Assembly: GCA_902591315.1 (NCBI GenBank)
Contig: CACJAI010000004.1
Location: forward strand, 19,289-83,288
Origin: an uncultured Alphaproteobacteria bacterium
GTDB lineage: Bacteria; Pseudomonadota; Alphaproteobacteria; HIMB59
DNA length: 64,000 bases
Direction of reading: 5' to 3'
Part shown: positions 35,053 through 43,718 of the stretch, one piece after another
Layout of the letters: every line of letters begins with the position of its first letter
Position numbering within the stretch: position 1 is the stretch's first letter
Made by a program: the position numbers and the translations under genes
Notes under the pieces: generated by a model
The model's database searches: none
Told to the model about the DNA's origin: nothing
What the model saw: the letters and a program-made list of their open reading frames with translations, nothing else

Positions 35053-35909
35053 TATAGTTTATCAAATGACTCCTCAAATTTTTTGAGATTATCTGAAGTA
35101 TACTCAGCATAATTAAATTCTATCTTAGAAGTGATCTCAGAGACCATACTCCACATTGTCTCTCTTAATAAACTAGCAGTTTTCATTGCGTTATATTTAA
35201 TTATTAAATCTTTTGATGGTTTTTCTTTAAAATACATTTCTAAAACTTCACTTTCTAGATTTTCATCTAAATCATTATTAGAAGATAATCCTCCTATATC
35301 AAATAAAGGATCATTAAAACCACCATATTCCCAATCTACTACCCATATTTTAGACCCATCATCAAGAAAATTTGCAGCCAATAAATCATTATGACCAAAT
35401 ACAATTTCTCTTGGAGAGGAGAGTTTTTCTAACTTTTCTGCTTTTTTTAATAAACTTGTAATTAATGAAATGTGAGAGCTATTATTTTTTAATAAGTAAT
35501 TTGAGTAGTACTTTATGACATAAAAAACCCAGAAAATTTGAGGCTGACCTGATAACTTGTTAGGTATTTCATCATGAATTTTTCTTATGATTGGAACAAT
35601 TTTATTTAAATTTTCTCTTACAGTTTTTGGTTCAAGAGTTTTACTTTCAATGAATTCTAAGACCAATACTCCAGGTTCATTATAAATTAATTTTGGAGAT
35701 ACCCCTATTTGATAGGCTGCTTCACTAACAATAATTTCGTTTGATCGATAAACTAGATGTTCTGGTATATCTGAACCTAATCTAACAACTGATTTAGAAC
35801 CAGAGTCTGATACCAAGAAATTAAGATTTGTAATTCCTCCCTCTAAAGGTTCAATATTTTCAAGATTTTTCCATATTGGAAGACTCTTGATTTTATTTTC
35901 AAATTCCAT
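35052..35909 (-). CDS. Choline/aminoglycoside-kinase-family phosphotransferase
   Basis: 285 residues of the APH/choline kinase fold. The N-terminal nucleotide-binding part has EPLEGGITNLNFLVSD and SVVRLG. The catalytic loop is FGHNDLLAANFLDDG and the metal-binding motif is WVVDWEYGGFNDPLFDIGGLS. Kinases of this group phosphorylate choline, ethanolamine or thiamine. It precedes and overlaps the dimethylglycine dehydrogenase gene by one base and is divergent from bhmT, so choline or a related amine is the likely substrate, by context. Confidence 0.78.
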   Translation of the reverse strand: MEFENKIKSLPIWKNLENIEPLEGGITNLNFLVSDSGSKSVVRLGSDIPEHLVYRSNEIIVSEAAYQIGVSPKLIYNEPGVLVLEFIESKTLEPKTVRENLNKIVPIIRKIHDEIPNKLSGQPQIFWVFYVIKYYSNYLLKNNSSHISLITSLLKKAEKLEKLSSPREIVFGHNDLLAANFLDDGSKIWVVDWEYGGFNDPLFDIGGLSSNNDLDENLESEVLEMYFKEKPSKDLIIKYNAMKTASLLRETMWSMVSEITSKIEFNYAEYTSDNLKKFEESFDKL

Positions 35910-35938
35910 TTGATTAAAACATACTGATCTTTGAATTA

Positions 35939-36028
35939 TTTTCTACGGATAAAATCCAAAATATTTTAAAATTTTTTATAGAATTTTTTTTAAAAGCTAT
36001 AATAATCTAAAAATATATTTAGGAGGTA
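35939..36028 (+). promoter_or_regulatory. bhmT leader, possible but unproven SAM-type regulatory RNA
   Basis: A 90-base AT-rich leader holds a small hairpin (GGATAAAATCC), a possible 5-bp pairing (TTCTA with TAGAA), the stretch AAAAGCTATAATAATCTAAA and an AGGAGG ribosome-binding site. SAM-V ('62 motif') pseudoknots lie in front of bhmT in SAR11 relatives and hide the ribosome-binding site. I cannot draw a convincing pseudoknot here, so this is only a candidate. Confidence 0.25.
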
Positions 36029-36030
36029 GT

Positions 36031-37068
36031 ATGGATCTAATAAGAAGACTAAATGAAGGACCTATTTTGTGTGCAGAAGGCTATCTTTTTGCAATGGAGA
36101 GAAGAGGATATTTACAGGCAGGAACTTACGTTCCTGAGGTTGTTCTTGATAATCCTGAAGTAGTAACTCAACTTCATAGAGAGTTTATTAGAGCTGGTAG
36201 TGATATTGTTCAAGCATTTACTTATTACGGTCACAGAGAAAAGTTGCGTTTGATTGGAAAGGAAGAATTATTAGAACCTCTTCAAAAAAATGCATTAGAA
36301 ATTGCAAAAAATGCTGCAGCTGAGTTTCCCCAGTTAGATTTAATGATAGCTGGTAATGTAGCTAATACTAATGTTTATGACCCTGATGACAAACAATCTC
36401 ACATTGATTGTCAAAAAATGTTTGAAGAGCAAATAGCTTGGGCAAAAGAAGCTAATGTTGATTTTGTTATTGCTGAAACAATTAATTGGACTGAAGAAGC
36501 TAAATTAGCATTAAAGGAAATTAAAAATGCAGGTTTAATAGCTGTCGTAAATCTTGCTATACCTAAAGGTGACAAAACAAGAGAAGGCCATAGTGCTGCA
36601 GAGGCCTGTAAAATTTTGGAAGACCATGGTGCTGATGTAGTTGGCCTTAATTGTTATCGTGGTCCTGAAATGACAATGAAACTGCTACCAAGCATTAGAG
36701 AAAAAGTCTCATGCCATGTGGCTGCATTACCTGTTCCATATAGAACAACTGAAGAATTCCCAACACACATGTATATAGAGGATCCAAATTGTAATTGTTT
36801 AGATGGTAATGTTTCTCATATTGCTCTTGATGGATTAACATGTAACAGGTTTGAAATGGCTGAATTCACCAAACAATGTATGGACATCAATGTAAATTTT
36901 ATTGGTATTTGTTGCGGTGCCGACCCTCATCATGTAAGAGAAATGGCAGTTGCTATGGGTAGAAAACCAATTTCTTATAAATATTACCCTGATATGAGCA
37001 AACATTTTTCTCATGGCACAGAAAGCAGTCTTAAGGACATCAACAAAACTAACGAATGGCTTAAATAA
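36031..37068 (+). CDS. bhmT: Betaine-homocysteine S-methyltransferase
   Basis: 345 residues of the homocysteine methyltransferase family. Zinc ligands are visible as Cys208 (VVGLNCYRGP) and Cys294/295 (GICCGADPHH). The betaine-type signature EGYLFAMERRGYLQAGTYVPE lies at the N-terminus. It transfers a methyl from glycine betaine to homocysteine, giving methionine and dimethylglycine. A strong AGGAGG sits 5 bases before the ATG. It is divergent from the dimethylglycine dehydrogenase/kinase pair, which continues the same breakdown route. Confidence 0.92.
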   Translation: MDLIRRLNEGPILCAEGYLFAMERRGYLQAGTYVPEVVLDNPEVVTQLHREFIRAGSDIVQAFTYYGHREKLRLIGKEELLEPLQKNALEIAKNAAAEFPQLDLMIAGNVANTNVYDPDDKQSHIDCQKMFEEQIAWAKEANVDFVIAETINWTEEAKLALKEIKNAGLIAVVNLAIPKGDKTREGHSAAEACKILEDHGADVVGLNCYRGPEMTMKLLPSIREKVSCHVAALPVPYRTTEEFPTHMYIEDPNCNCLDGNVSHIALDGLTCNRFEMAEFTKQCMDINVNFIGICCGADPHHVREMAVAMGRKPISYKYYPDMSKHFSHGTESSLKDINKTNEWLK

Positions 37069-37098
37069 TTAATAAGAATTATAAAAAATAAATTTTAG

Positions 37099-37830
37099 AT
37101 GAGTATATGGGGAAAACTTTTAGCTGGGACTTTTGGTTTTGCTCTTGGGGGGCCAATAGGAGCTATGTTGGGTGTAATAGCAGGTCACAGTGTTGATCGT
37201 ATTCGAAACCAAAAATCTGACTCTAATATAGCCTCTAATTCACCACAAGAAATTATAACGATAGGTATAATTATTTTAGCAGCTAAACTGGCTAAAGCAG
37301 ATGGTCAAGTTACAACTGATGAAATAAGCGCCTTTAAAGAAAAATTTAAAATACCTCCTGATTTTCAAAGTGATGTTAGCAAAATATTTAATGAAGCTAA
37401 AAAAAGCTCTGATGACTATCATCAATATGCTCAACAAATAGGAATGCTATTTCGTGGACAGCCTCAAGTTTTGGAGCAAATTTTAAACTTACTTTTTTAT
37501 ATCGCAGAGGCTGATGGTGAAATCAGCGACTCAGAGATAGTATTTATTCAAAATTGTTCTGATTATTTTGGACTAAATAAAGCTCAATATGAAAGCATAA
37601 AAACTATTTGGATGGATAAACAAATTGATCCATACAAAATTTTAGGAGTTGAGAAAAGTTTTTCTGATGGTGAAATTAGAAAGAGATGGATACAGCTAAG
37701 CAAAGAGTTACACCCTGACCAATTAAGAGCACAGGGTGTTCCTCAAGAATTAATCATTAAATCTGAAGACAGACTATCCGAGATAAATCAAGCCTACGAT
37801 AAAATAAAAAGTATTCGCAAAATCAATTAA
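37099..37830 (+). CDS. djlA: DjlA-like co-chaperone (TerB domain plus J domain)
   Basis: 243 residues. A Gly-rich hydrophobic N-terminus (residues 5-28, [23 protein letters not shown]) can insert in the inner membrane. A helical TerB-like domain with an acidic metal-binding-like loop follows ([11 protein letters not shown] and ADGEISDSE, about 60-165). The C-terminal J domain starts near 178 ([17 protein letters not shown]) and keeps the HPD motif ([12 protein letters not shown]). It stimulates DnaK at the membrane. Converges on cspA with a 4-base overlap. Confidence 0.88.
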   Translation: MSIWGKLLAGTFGFALGGPIGAMLGVIAGHSVDRIRNQKSDSNIASNSPQEIITIGIIILAAKLAKADGQVTTDEISAFKEKFKIPPDFQSDVSKIFNEAKKSSDDYHQYAQQIGMLFRGQPQVLEQILNLLFYIAEADGEISDSEIVFIQNCSDYFGLNKAQYESIKTIWMDKQIDPYKILGVEKSFSDGEIRKRWIQLSKELHPDQLRAQGVPQELIIKSEDRLSEINQAYDKIKSIRKIN

Positions 37831-38030
37831 ACTTTTTTTAACTGATCTGCTTTGGATTTGCCTTTGTCTTCAACAACTTCAAATTCGACTTTGTCGCCTT
37901 CATCGAGGCGGTCTAAACCTGCTTGTTGAACAGCTGTGATGTGGACAAAGATATCTTTATCTTCTCCATCAGGGGCAATAAACCCATATCCTTTTTTTGG
38001 GTTAAACCATTTCACTGTTCCTGTAGCCAT
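37827..38030 (-). CDS. Cold-shock protein, single CSD domain
   Basis: 67 residues, standard CspA size. RNP1 motif KGYGFIAP and RNP2 motif DIFVHITAV are both intact, after [12 protein letters not shown]. It binds single-stranded RNA/DNA and melts RNA structure. The 144 bases upstream (38031-38174) hold its promoter and 5' leader; I see no other gene there. The paralogue within the Csp family cannot be named. Confidence 0.95.
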   Translation of the reverse strand: MATGTVKWFNPKKGYGFIAPDGEDKDIFVHITAVQQAGLDRLDEGDKVEFEVVEDKGKSKADQLKKV

Positions 38031-38174
38031 TTATAGTCCTTTCTTAATCTTAAGTAGTAAATATTTAGCGTATCCAAACATAGTTAAAAATTTTATGAGA
38101 TTTTTTTAATTAGTATTCAAATAGTAAGCCTAAATATTGGTAAACTTTTTATAGCAATTTTTATAAATTTAAAG

Positions 38175-38966
38175 TTAAAAATGGTAAACCGGGCCGCTAC
38201 CTTTACCAATTTTATACAAACTTCCTTTAATTATGGCTCTTTTTATATAATTTCTTGATTTTTTGACAGAATTTAAAATATCTTCACCTAAAGCTAAATT
38301 CGAAGCAATTGCTGACGATAAAGTACACCCAGTTCCATGTGTGTTTTTACTTTTAATGATACTAGACTCAAAAAAGTGAATTTTTTTATTTTTTTTTATA
38401 AATAGACAGTCGAATATTTTTCCATTTTTAATTAAACCTTTGATCAGTATATCCTTAGCGCCAATTTTTTCTAAAATTTGAATTGCATTAATCATATCAT
38501 CTTTACTATTAATCTTAGTATTTGTAAGAATTTCTGCCTCCTTCAAATTAGGAGTAATTATCATAGATTTTGTTATAAGGTTTTTAGTTAAACTTGATAT
38601 AGCGCTTTTCTTTAAGAGTAAATAACCAGATGTTGAAACCATAACAGGGTCTAAAACAACTTTAGATATTTTATAGTTGTCAATAAATTTTGAAATTTCT
38701 TGAATAATTTTTTTATCACTTAACATACCAATCTTTATTGAGTCTGGTTTAATATCACTACACGTCGTATTAAGTTGTTCTCTTATGAACTTTGGGGTTG
38801 TATTAAAAATACTTTTGACCTCTTGAGTATTTTGTGCAGTTAAAGCAGTAACTACAGACATCGCATAACATTTAAAGTGTGTTATAGTTTTAATGTCAGC
38901 TTGGATACCTGCCCCTCCTGATGAGTCAGATCCTGCAATTGTTAATACAGTTTTATATCTTTTCAT
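38175..38966 (-). CDS. thiD: Hydroxymethylpyrimidine/phosphomethylpyrimidine kinase
   Basis: 263 residues of the ribokinase-like ThiD family. Start region VLTIAGSDSSGGAGIQADIKT contains the substrate-binding motif. LDPVMVSTSGYLL and the anion-hole KNTHGTGCTLSSAIASNLALG near the C-terminus are typical. It phosphorylates HMP to HMP-PP for thiamine phosphate synthesis. It overlaps thiE by 14 bases and closes the thiV-thiM-thiE-thiD operon. Confidence 0.95.
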   Translation of the reverse strand: MKRYKTVLTIAGSDSSGGAGIQADIKTITHFKCYAMSVVTALTAQNTQEVKSIFNTTPKFIREQLNTTCSDIKPDSIKIGMLSDKKIIQEISKFIDNYKISKVVLDPVMVSTSGYLLLKKSAISSLTKNLITKSMIITPNLKEAEILTNTKINSKDDMINAIQILEKIGAKDILIKGLIKNGKIFDCLFIKKNKKIHFFESSIIKSKNTHGTGCTLSSAIASNLALGEDILNSVKKSRNYIKRAIIKGSLYKIGKGSGPVYHF

Positions 38967-39576
38967 AACTTGAAATAATTTTACTTACATCCATACAATT
39001 CTTTTTAATATTACCTTTTAATAAAGAGGATATCATAGCAACACCATGGATTTTTAGTTTAAGTATACTATTTACATCACTAATATTGATTCCTCCTATT
39101 GCTATTAAAGGAATTTTTGTAGCTTTAGCACAAATTTTAAGCCCGCTTAAACCAAAATAATTTTTCATTTCTTTTTTTGTATTAGACGAGAAGGCTGAAA
39201 CACCTATGTAGTCAACTCCCTTTAACTTTTTTACCTTTATGAATTCATTTTTATTACTTGCTGAAACTCCTATTATAGATTTTCTTCCCAATATTTTTCT
39301 AGCTTGATTATAGGGTAAATCATCCATACCAACATGCGCACCATGAGCATTTATAGATTTTGCAATATCCACGCGATCATTGACAATGAGAGTTTTTTTA
39401 AATTTAACACAATCTTTTTTTAAATCTTTTCCTAAGTTGTATAAATCAATTGTTTTTAAATTTTTAAACCTTAATTGAATACAATCGACCTTACTCTCAA
39501 ATATTATTTTCAAATAACTATCCAACTTACTTAATGGTGTAAGTTTATCGTCAGTAACAAAACAAAATTTAAACAC
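38953..39576 (-). CDS. thiE: Thiamine-phosphate synthase
   Basis: 207 residues forming a TIM barrel. The motifs are VDCIQLRFKNL, IVNDRVDIAKSINAHGAHVGMDDLPYNQARKILG, IIGVSASN, VDYIGVSAFSSNTKKE and IPLIAIGGINISDVNSILK. It condenses HMP-PP with thiazole phosphate to thiamine phosphate. It overlaps thiM by 8 bases upstream and thiD by 14 bases downstream. Confidence 0.94.
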   Translation of the reverse strand: MFKFCFVTDDKLTPLSKLDSYLKIIFESKVDCIQLRFKNLKTIDLYNLGKDLKKDCVKFKKTLIVNDRVDIAKSINAHGAHVGMDDLPYNQARKILGRKSIIGVSASNKNEFIKVKKLKGVDYIGVSAFSSNTKKEMKNYFGLSGLKICAKATKIPLIAIGGINISDVNSILKLKIHGVAMISSLLKGNIKKNCMDVSKIISSYEKI

Positions 39577-40366
39577 TAGTAATCTTTAAATTATCTAAAA
39601 TTTCTTTTTCTGTAATATTATTTAATTTGTTCAAGAAATTTACTTGAAAATCTCCTGGCCCCTCTGATTTTGATGCTGCGAGTTCTCCTGCGATTGAAAA
39701 AATAGCTGCTGAGCTTATCGCAGATTTATATAAACTTTCACCTACAGCAGCAAATGCTCCTACTATGCACGATAAAGAGCAACCAATAGCTGTAACCTTC
39801 GTCATTACACTCGATCCATTTGAAATTTTAGTGACATTATCTTCATAGATAATAAAGTCATCACTACCGCTTATAAATACAACACAATTATTCTCGTTAG
39901 ATAAAATTTTTCCAGACTCAATAGCTGCGTGACTTTCAATTGATGAGTCAACTCCCTTTGAAGATATTTTATTTTGATCTACTAGTGATTGAATTTCAGA
40001 TGCGTTTCCTCTAATAATTAAGTTTTTAGAGCTTTTAATAATGTCAAGAGAAGTTTGTGTTCTTAACTTACTCGCACCTGAACCCACAGGGTCTAATATG
40101 ATTGGTTTTTCTTGTTCAACATAATATTTAGAAGCCTCTAAAAAGCTAGGCCTCCAATTATCGTCTAACGTTCCAATATTATTAACAAGACAAGACGATA
40201 TAGCAGCTATTTCTTTAAGTTCATTTGTTGCATGAGACATCAAAGGAGATGCTCCGATAGAGAGAAGAATATTAGCGTTTATGTTCATTGCCACGTAATT
40301 TGTAATACAATGTACAAGCGCTCCTTTATCTCTTAAATTTTTTAAATCATTATAAATATGCTCCAT
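39569..40366 (-). CDS. thiM: Hydroxyethylthiazole kinase
   Basis: 265 residues of the ThiM family. Motifs: VHCITNYVAMNINANILLSIGASPLMSHATNE, NIGTL, IILDPVGSGASKLRT and VMTKVTAIGCSLSCIVGAFAA (catalytic GxGC region). It phosphorylates salvaged hydroxyethylthiazole (HET). It overlaps the transporter gene by one base. Together with thiE and thiD it allows thiamine to be rebuilt from imported HMP and thiazole; thiC and thiG are not in the window. Confidence 0.94.
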   Translation of the reverse strand: MEHIYNDLKNLRDKGALVHCITNYVAMNINANILLSIGASPLMSHATNELKEIAAISSCLVNNIGTLDDNWRPSFLEASKYYVEQEKPIILDPVGSGASKLRTQTSLDIIKSSKNLIIRGNASEIQSLVDQNKISSKGVDSSIESHAAIESGKILSNENNCVVFISGSDDFIIYEDNVTKISNGSSVMTKVTAIGCSLSCIVGAFAAVGESLYKSAISSAAIFSIAGELAASKSEGPGDFQVNFLNKLNNITEKEILDNLKITSV

Positions 40367-41751
40367 TATATACCTTTCTTTTTCATCAAAAGTGTCAATA
40401 TTGTTGAAAATAGAATTGGCACTAAAAATGATGAGAATAATTTATAGTTATTAATAAATGTGAAATTAATATTTAAAAAATCGCTCAATATATTTTTACT
40501 ATAAGAGGGGTCAGGAAATATTAATACTCCCAGTAGTAAGCTCAAAAAAGAAATTATGTATATTTGTTTAGTAGTGATATTAAAACCAAATAATCCCAAC
40601 AAAAAAGCTAAAACTAAACAACAACAAATTAAATCGGCAATTAAGAACACGTATAAGACATTGTAGCCTTGTGAAGATAGTATGAAAACTGCCACCAAGA
40701 AAACAATAATAAAGTATAAATTTGAAGAGGATTTTAAGGAGTAACTTGTGCTAAGGGAGACAATCTGAGAATTTATCGCATTTATTAATGTATCAATACT
40801 ACTCAATACAAGGGAAGTAGCTAATATTACAAAAATGTATTTTATAAATGAAGTCTCGAGTAAACCGAAAAGTTTCACAAATGTTAAATCAGGATCATCC
40901 ATTGCGTAAAGTGAGATTGAAACTAGTCCAGAGTATCCAATGAAATAAACAATTATAAATATAATTAAAGCAGATATAACTAAACCAATACTAAGTGTTT
41001 TATTATCTTTAGCAGCATAAATTCTTTGCCAATTACCATGGTGAAAAAGATTGGTAAATGTAACTGCTATTAAAAAAGTCAAACCTGTTATCCATAGGAA
41101 TTGATTATTAAAATCAAATAAATGTGCATTTTCGATCATAAATGAAGAGTTATTTGAAAAGTCTTGGAATGGAATTTTAAAAACTAAAAACAAACAAATT
41201 CCTATAATGAATATGAATTGAATTAAATCGGTGAATATTGTTGCCGACAATCCTCCAATTAGAACGTACGATAAAGCAATTAATATAATTATCATTGAAG
41301 AAATCCAATAAGGTGTATCATTTAAAAAATTAAAGAACTTTGAGATAGCTGTAATTTCAGCTATTAAGAAAACTGTCATATAAACTAACGAAACTATTAT
41401 AACAAAGTGGGATAAGTTCTTGCCAAACCGATTTTCGATACAATCGTGAAAGCCTGTTGAGTTTGGAAAAACCTTTCTTACATATTTTCCTATAAAGATG
41501 AATAAAACTAAAGGCATCGCAGCTCCAAGTGCATAACCAATCACATTACCCATTCCACCCCAAGTAGCTGCTGCGGCAGGAGAAAATATTATCCAAAAAC
41601 CCAATGCAGAAGATACAAAAGAAGATATTGAAAAAAATAAGTTATATTTATTTTTAATAACGAACTTATCGTCTGATAATTCCTTTTTTTTCAAAAAAAA
41701 GAATGATGCAGTAAAAATTAATCCAAAAAAAATTAAAAAAAGAATTTCCAT
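40366..41751 (-). CDS. thiV: Sodium:solute symporter, probable HMP/thiamine-precursor transporter
   Basis: 461 residues, about 13 membrane segments, of the sodium/solute symporter (SSS) family. Typical pieces: GFWIIFSPAAAATWGGMGNVIGYALGAAMP near the N-terminus, VLIGGLSATIFTDLIQFIFI, and LVLSSIDTLINAINSQIVSLS. It is the first gene after a TPP riboswitch and is followed by thiM, thiE and thiD. In SAR11 relatives the riboswitch-controlled SSS transporter ThiV is thought to import HMP or a related pyrimidine. Substrate here is inferred from that context. Confidence 0.88.
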   Translation of the reverse strand: MEILFLIFFGLIFTASFFFLKKKELSDDKFVIKNKYNLFFSISSFVSSALGFWIIFSPAAAATWGGMGNVIGYALGAAMPLVLFIFIGKYVRKVFPNSTGFHDCIENRFGKNLSHFVIIVSLVYMTVFLIAEITAISKFFNFLNDTPYWISSMIIILIALSYVLIGGLSATIFTDLIQFIFIIGICLFLVFKIPFQDFSNNSSFMIENAHLFDFNNQFLWITGLTFLIAVTFTNLFHHGNWQRIYAAKDNKTLSIGLVISALIIFIIVYFIGYSGLVSISLYAMDDPDLTFVKLFGLLETSFIKYIFVILATSLVLSSIDTLINAINSQIVSLSTSYSLKSSSNLYFIIVFLVAVFILSSQGYNVLYVFLIADLICCCLVLAFLLGLFGFNITTKQIYIISFLSLLLGVLIFPDPSYSKNILSDFLNINFTFINNYKLFSSFLVPILFSTILTLLMKKKGI

Positions 41752-41777
41752 CTAATTTGTTCTTGTTTTAAAAGTAT

Positions 41778-41863
41778 TTAAGGGAAACTTCCTACGCCAG
41801 AATTACCTGGATCAGGTTCGGAGGGTTAAGTATTACCTTTCTCAGCCTTTCAGCACCCCTTAA
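41778..41863 (-). ncRNA. TPP (THI-box) riboswitch
   Basis: Read on the minus strand, the element has the closing P1 stem (TTAAGGG with CCCTTAA), GGTGCT, the conserved CTGAGA (41840-41845 in complement), ACCCTCCGAACCTGATC (complement of 41810-41825) and GGCGTAGGAAG near the end (complement of 41791-41798). These are the diagnostic blocks of the thiamine pyrophosphate riboswitch. It ends 26 bases before thiV and probably lowers expression of thiV-thiM-thiE-thiD when TPP is plentiful. Confidence 0.95.
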
Positions 41864-41938
41864 ACCTCAATATTATCAAACTAACTAAAATAAATCAATT
41901 ATCTTTACTAAAAACAAATTTAATATTAAAAACATCAC

Positions 41939-43429
41939 ATGAAAATAATTGAAAACTTCTCTGACTCTAAAGCAATATCTAGTAATTCAGAAGACTTCAT
42001 AAAATTATATAAACCTAGTACGGGTGAGGAATATGCGCATGTTCCAAAAACAACAAGAGATGAGTTTGAAAAAATTATTAATAAAATGAAATTAGCACAA
42101 CCTTTATGGGCTAACACACCCATTACAAAAAGAAGTGAAATTTTATTTAAATTTAAAAATTTAATTGAAAAAAATTTTGATTTAATAGCAAAAATAATAT
42201 CTGAAGAGCATGGCAAGGTTTTTTCTGATGCTAAAGGATCTTTACAAAGAGGTCTTGAAGTAGTTGACTTTGCATGCGGTATTCCTCATTTATTGAAAGG
42301 AAATCACTCAATTAACGTTGGAACAAACGTAGATTTGTTTGATATTAAGCAGCCTTTGGGAATTTGTGCTGGTATTACACCATTTAATTTCCCAGCTATG
42401 GTTCCAATGTGGATGTTTCCATTATCTATAGCATGTGGAAATGCCTTTATGCTAAAACCTTCTGAGAAAGTTCCTCAATGCTCTTTAAAACTTGCAGAAT
42501 TAATGAGTGAAGCAGGTCTACCTGATAACGTCCTCACGGTCGTAAATGGCGATAAAAATATTGTAGATCTAATACTTCAGTGTGAAGATATATCTTCAGT
42601 AAGTTTTGTTGGCTCAACACCTGTTGCTAAGTACATTTACACCGAGTGTTCAAAAACAAATAAAAGAGTTCAAGCTCTTGGTGGTGCTAAAAACCATATG
42701 CTTATAATGGAAGACGCGAATTTAGAGGATGCAGTAAATGGACTAATTGGAGCAGCTTTTGGTTCTGCTGGTGAACGTTGTATGGCAACATCAGTTGCTA
42801 TGCCTGTTGGAAATATTCAAAAACCATTTATGGATTTGCTAAAGGAGAAGGCAAGTAAAATCAAAGTTGGGGAGTCTTTAGACCCACAAAGTGAAATGGG
42901 ACCTCTCATTACAAAGGAACACAAACAAAAAGTTCTATCATATATTGAAAAAGGTGTTCAAGAGGGTGCAAAATTAGAGTTAGATGGAAGAGGAATTAGT
43001 CTTCAAGGTTATGAAAATGGTAATTTTGTTGGTCCTACAATATTTAATAATGTTACTGATGGTATGACTATATACAAAGAAGAGATTTTTGGCCCTGTTT
43101 TATCTGTCCTTAATATGAATAATTTTGAAGAGGCTATAAAACTGATTAATAAACATCAGTTTGGCAATGGCACTTCTATTTATACATCAAGTGGTTCATT
43201 AGCGAGAAATTTTATGAAAAATGTCCAAATAGGAATGGTTGGGATAAACATTCCTATTCCAGTTCCAATGTCTTTTTATACTTTTGGTGGCTGGAAAGGT
43301 TCAATATTTGGTGGTCATGGAATGCATGGAGAAGAAGGGATTAATTTTTATACAAAACGTAAGACAATAACATCGAGATGGCCAGATGATGTCGCAGGGG
43401 CTTCACTCAACATGCCAACTATGAAATAA
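41939..43429 (+). CDS. mmsA: Methylmalonate-semialdehyde dehydrogenase, CoA-acylating
   Basis: 496 residues of the ALDH family, subgroup MMSDH. Motifs are GICAGITPFNFPAMVPMWMFP, VSFVGSTPVAKYI and RVQALGGAKNHMLIM (with Ala-Lys typical of MMSDH). The catalytic Cys281 lies in FGSAGERCMATS. EEIFGPVLSV and the GWKGSIFGGHGMHGEEGINFYT tail are also present. It converts malonate/methylmalonate semialdehyde to acetyl-CoA/propionyl-CoA in valine, inositol or beta-alanine breakdown. Divergent from the thi operon; the next gene starts 6 bases on. Confidence 0.93.
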   Translation: MKIIENFSDSKAISSNSEDFIKLYKPSTGEEYAHVPKTTRDEFEKIINKMKLAQPLWANTPITKRSEILFKFKNLIEKNFDLIAKIISEEHGKVFSDAKGSLQRGLEVVDFACGIPHLLKGNHSINVGTNVDLFDIKQPLGICAGITPFNFPAMVPMWMFPLSIACGNAFMLKPSEKVPQCSLKLAELMSEAGLPDNVLTVVNGDKNIVDLILQCEDISSVSFVGSTPVAKYIYTECSKTNKRVQALGGAKNHMLIMEDANLEDAVNGLIGAAFGSAGERCMATSVAMPVGNIQKPFMDLLKEKASKIKVGESLDPQSEMGPLITKEHKQKVLSYIEKGVQEGAKLELDGRGISLQGYENGNFVGPTIFNNVTDGMTIYKEEIFGPVLSVLNMNNFEEAIKLINKHQFGNGTSIYTSSGSLARNFMKNVQIGMVGINIPIPVPMSFYTFGGWKGSIFGGHGMHGEEGINFYTKRKTITSRWPDDVAGASLNMPTMK

Positions 43430-43435
43430 TGAATT

Positions 43436-43717
43436 ATGGACAAATTTAAAGACAGACAAAAAGCCTTTGAAGCAGAGCAAAGCCAAAAAGAGCAAACAGA
43501 ATTTGAAAAAAGAAATTCAAGAAACAAAATCTTTGCTCAATACATTTTAGATGATATTGGACAATCCGATAATTCAGAATTACTGAGAGAAATAATATTA
43601 TCTGATCTTGAGGAACCAGGAGATGAAGACATAATACGTAAAGCCTTAGATGTATTAGCTCAAAATAATGGTAGTCTGACTAGAGAAGATCTAGTAAAAA
43701 AACTCTCAGAAATATAA
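43436..43717 (+). CDS. DUF1476 protein (F1-ATPase zeta subunit-like)
   Basis: 93 residues, highly charged and helical, matching the DUF1476/zeta family. The recognised parts are KFKDRQKAFEAEQSQKEQTEF, NKIFAQYILDDIG and LEEPGDEDIIRKALDVL. In alphaproteobacteria the zeta subunit inhibits ATP hydrolysis by F1-ATPase. Family presence supports an alphaproteobacterial origin. It follows mmsA by 6 bases and converges on a glyoxalase gene 1 base away. Confidence 0.85.
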   Translation: MDKFKDRQKAFEAEQSQKEQTEFEKRNSRNKIFAQYILDDIGQSDNSELLREIILSDLEEPGDEDIIRKALDVLAQNNGSLTREDLVKKLSEI

Positions 43718-43718
43718 T

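Noticed and set aside
35939..36028. Firm SAM-V riboswitch call before bhmT
   Set aside because: Context fits but I could not find a convincing pseudoknot by eye; left as a low-confidence candidate.
41935..42216. 93-residue antisense frame over mmsA
   Set aside because: mmsA is certain and the frame runs antisense to its N-terminal region; composition is shadow-like.
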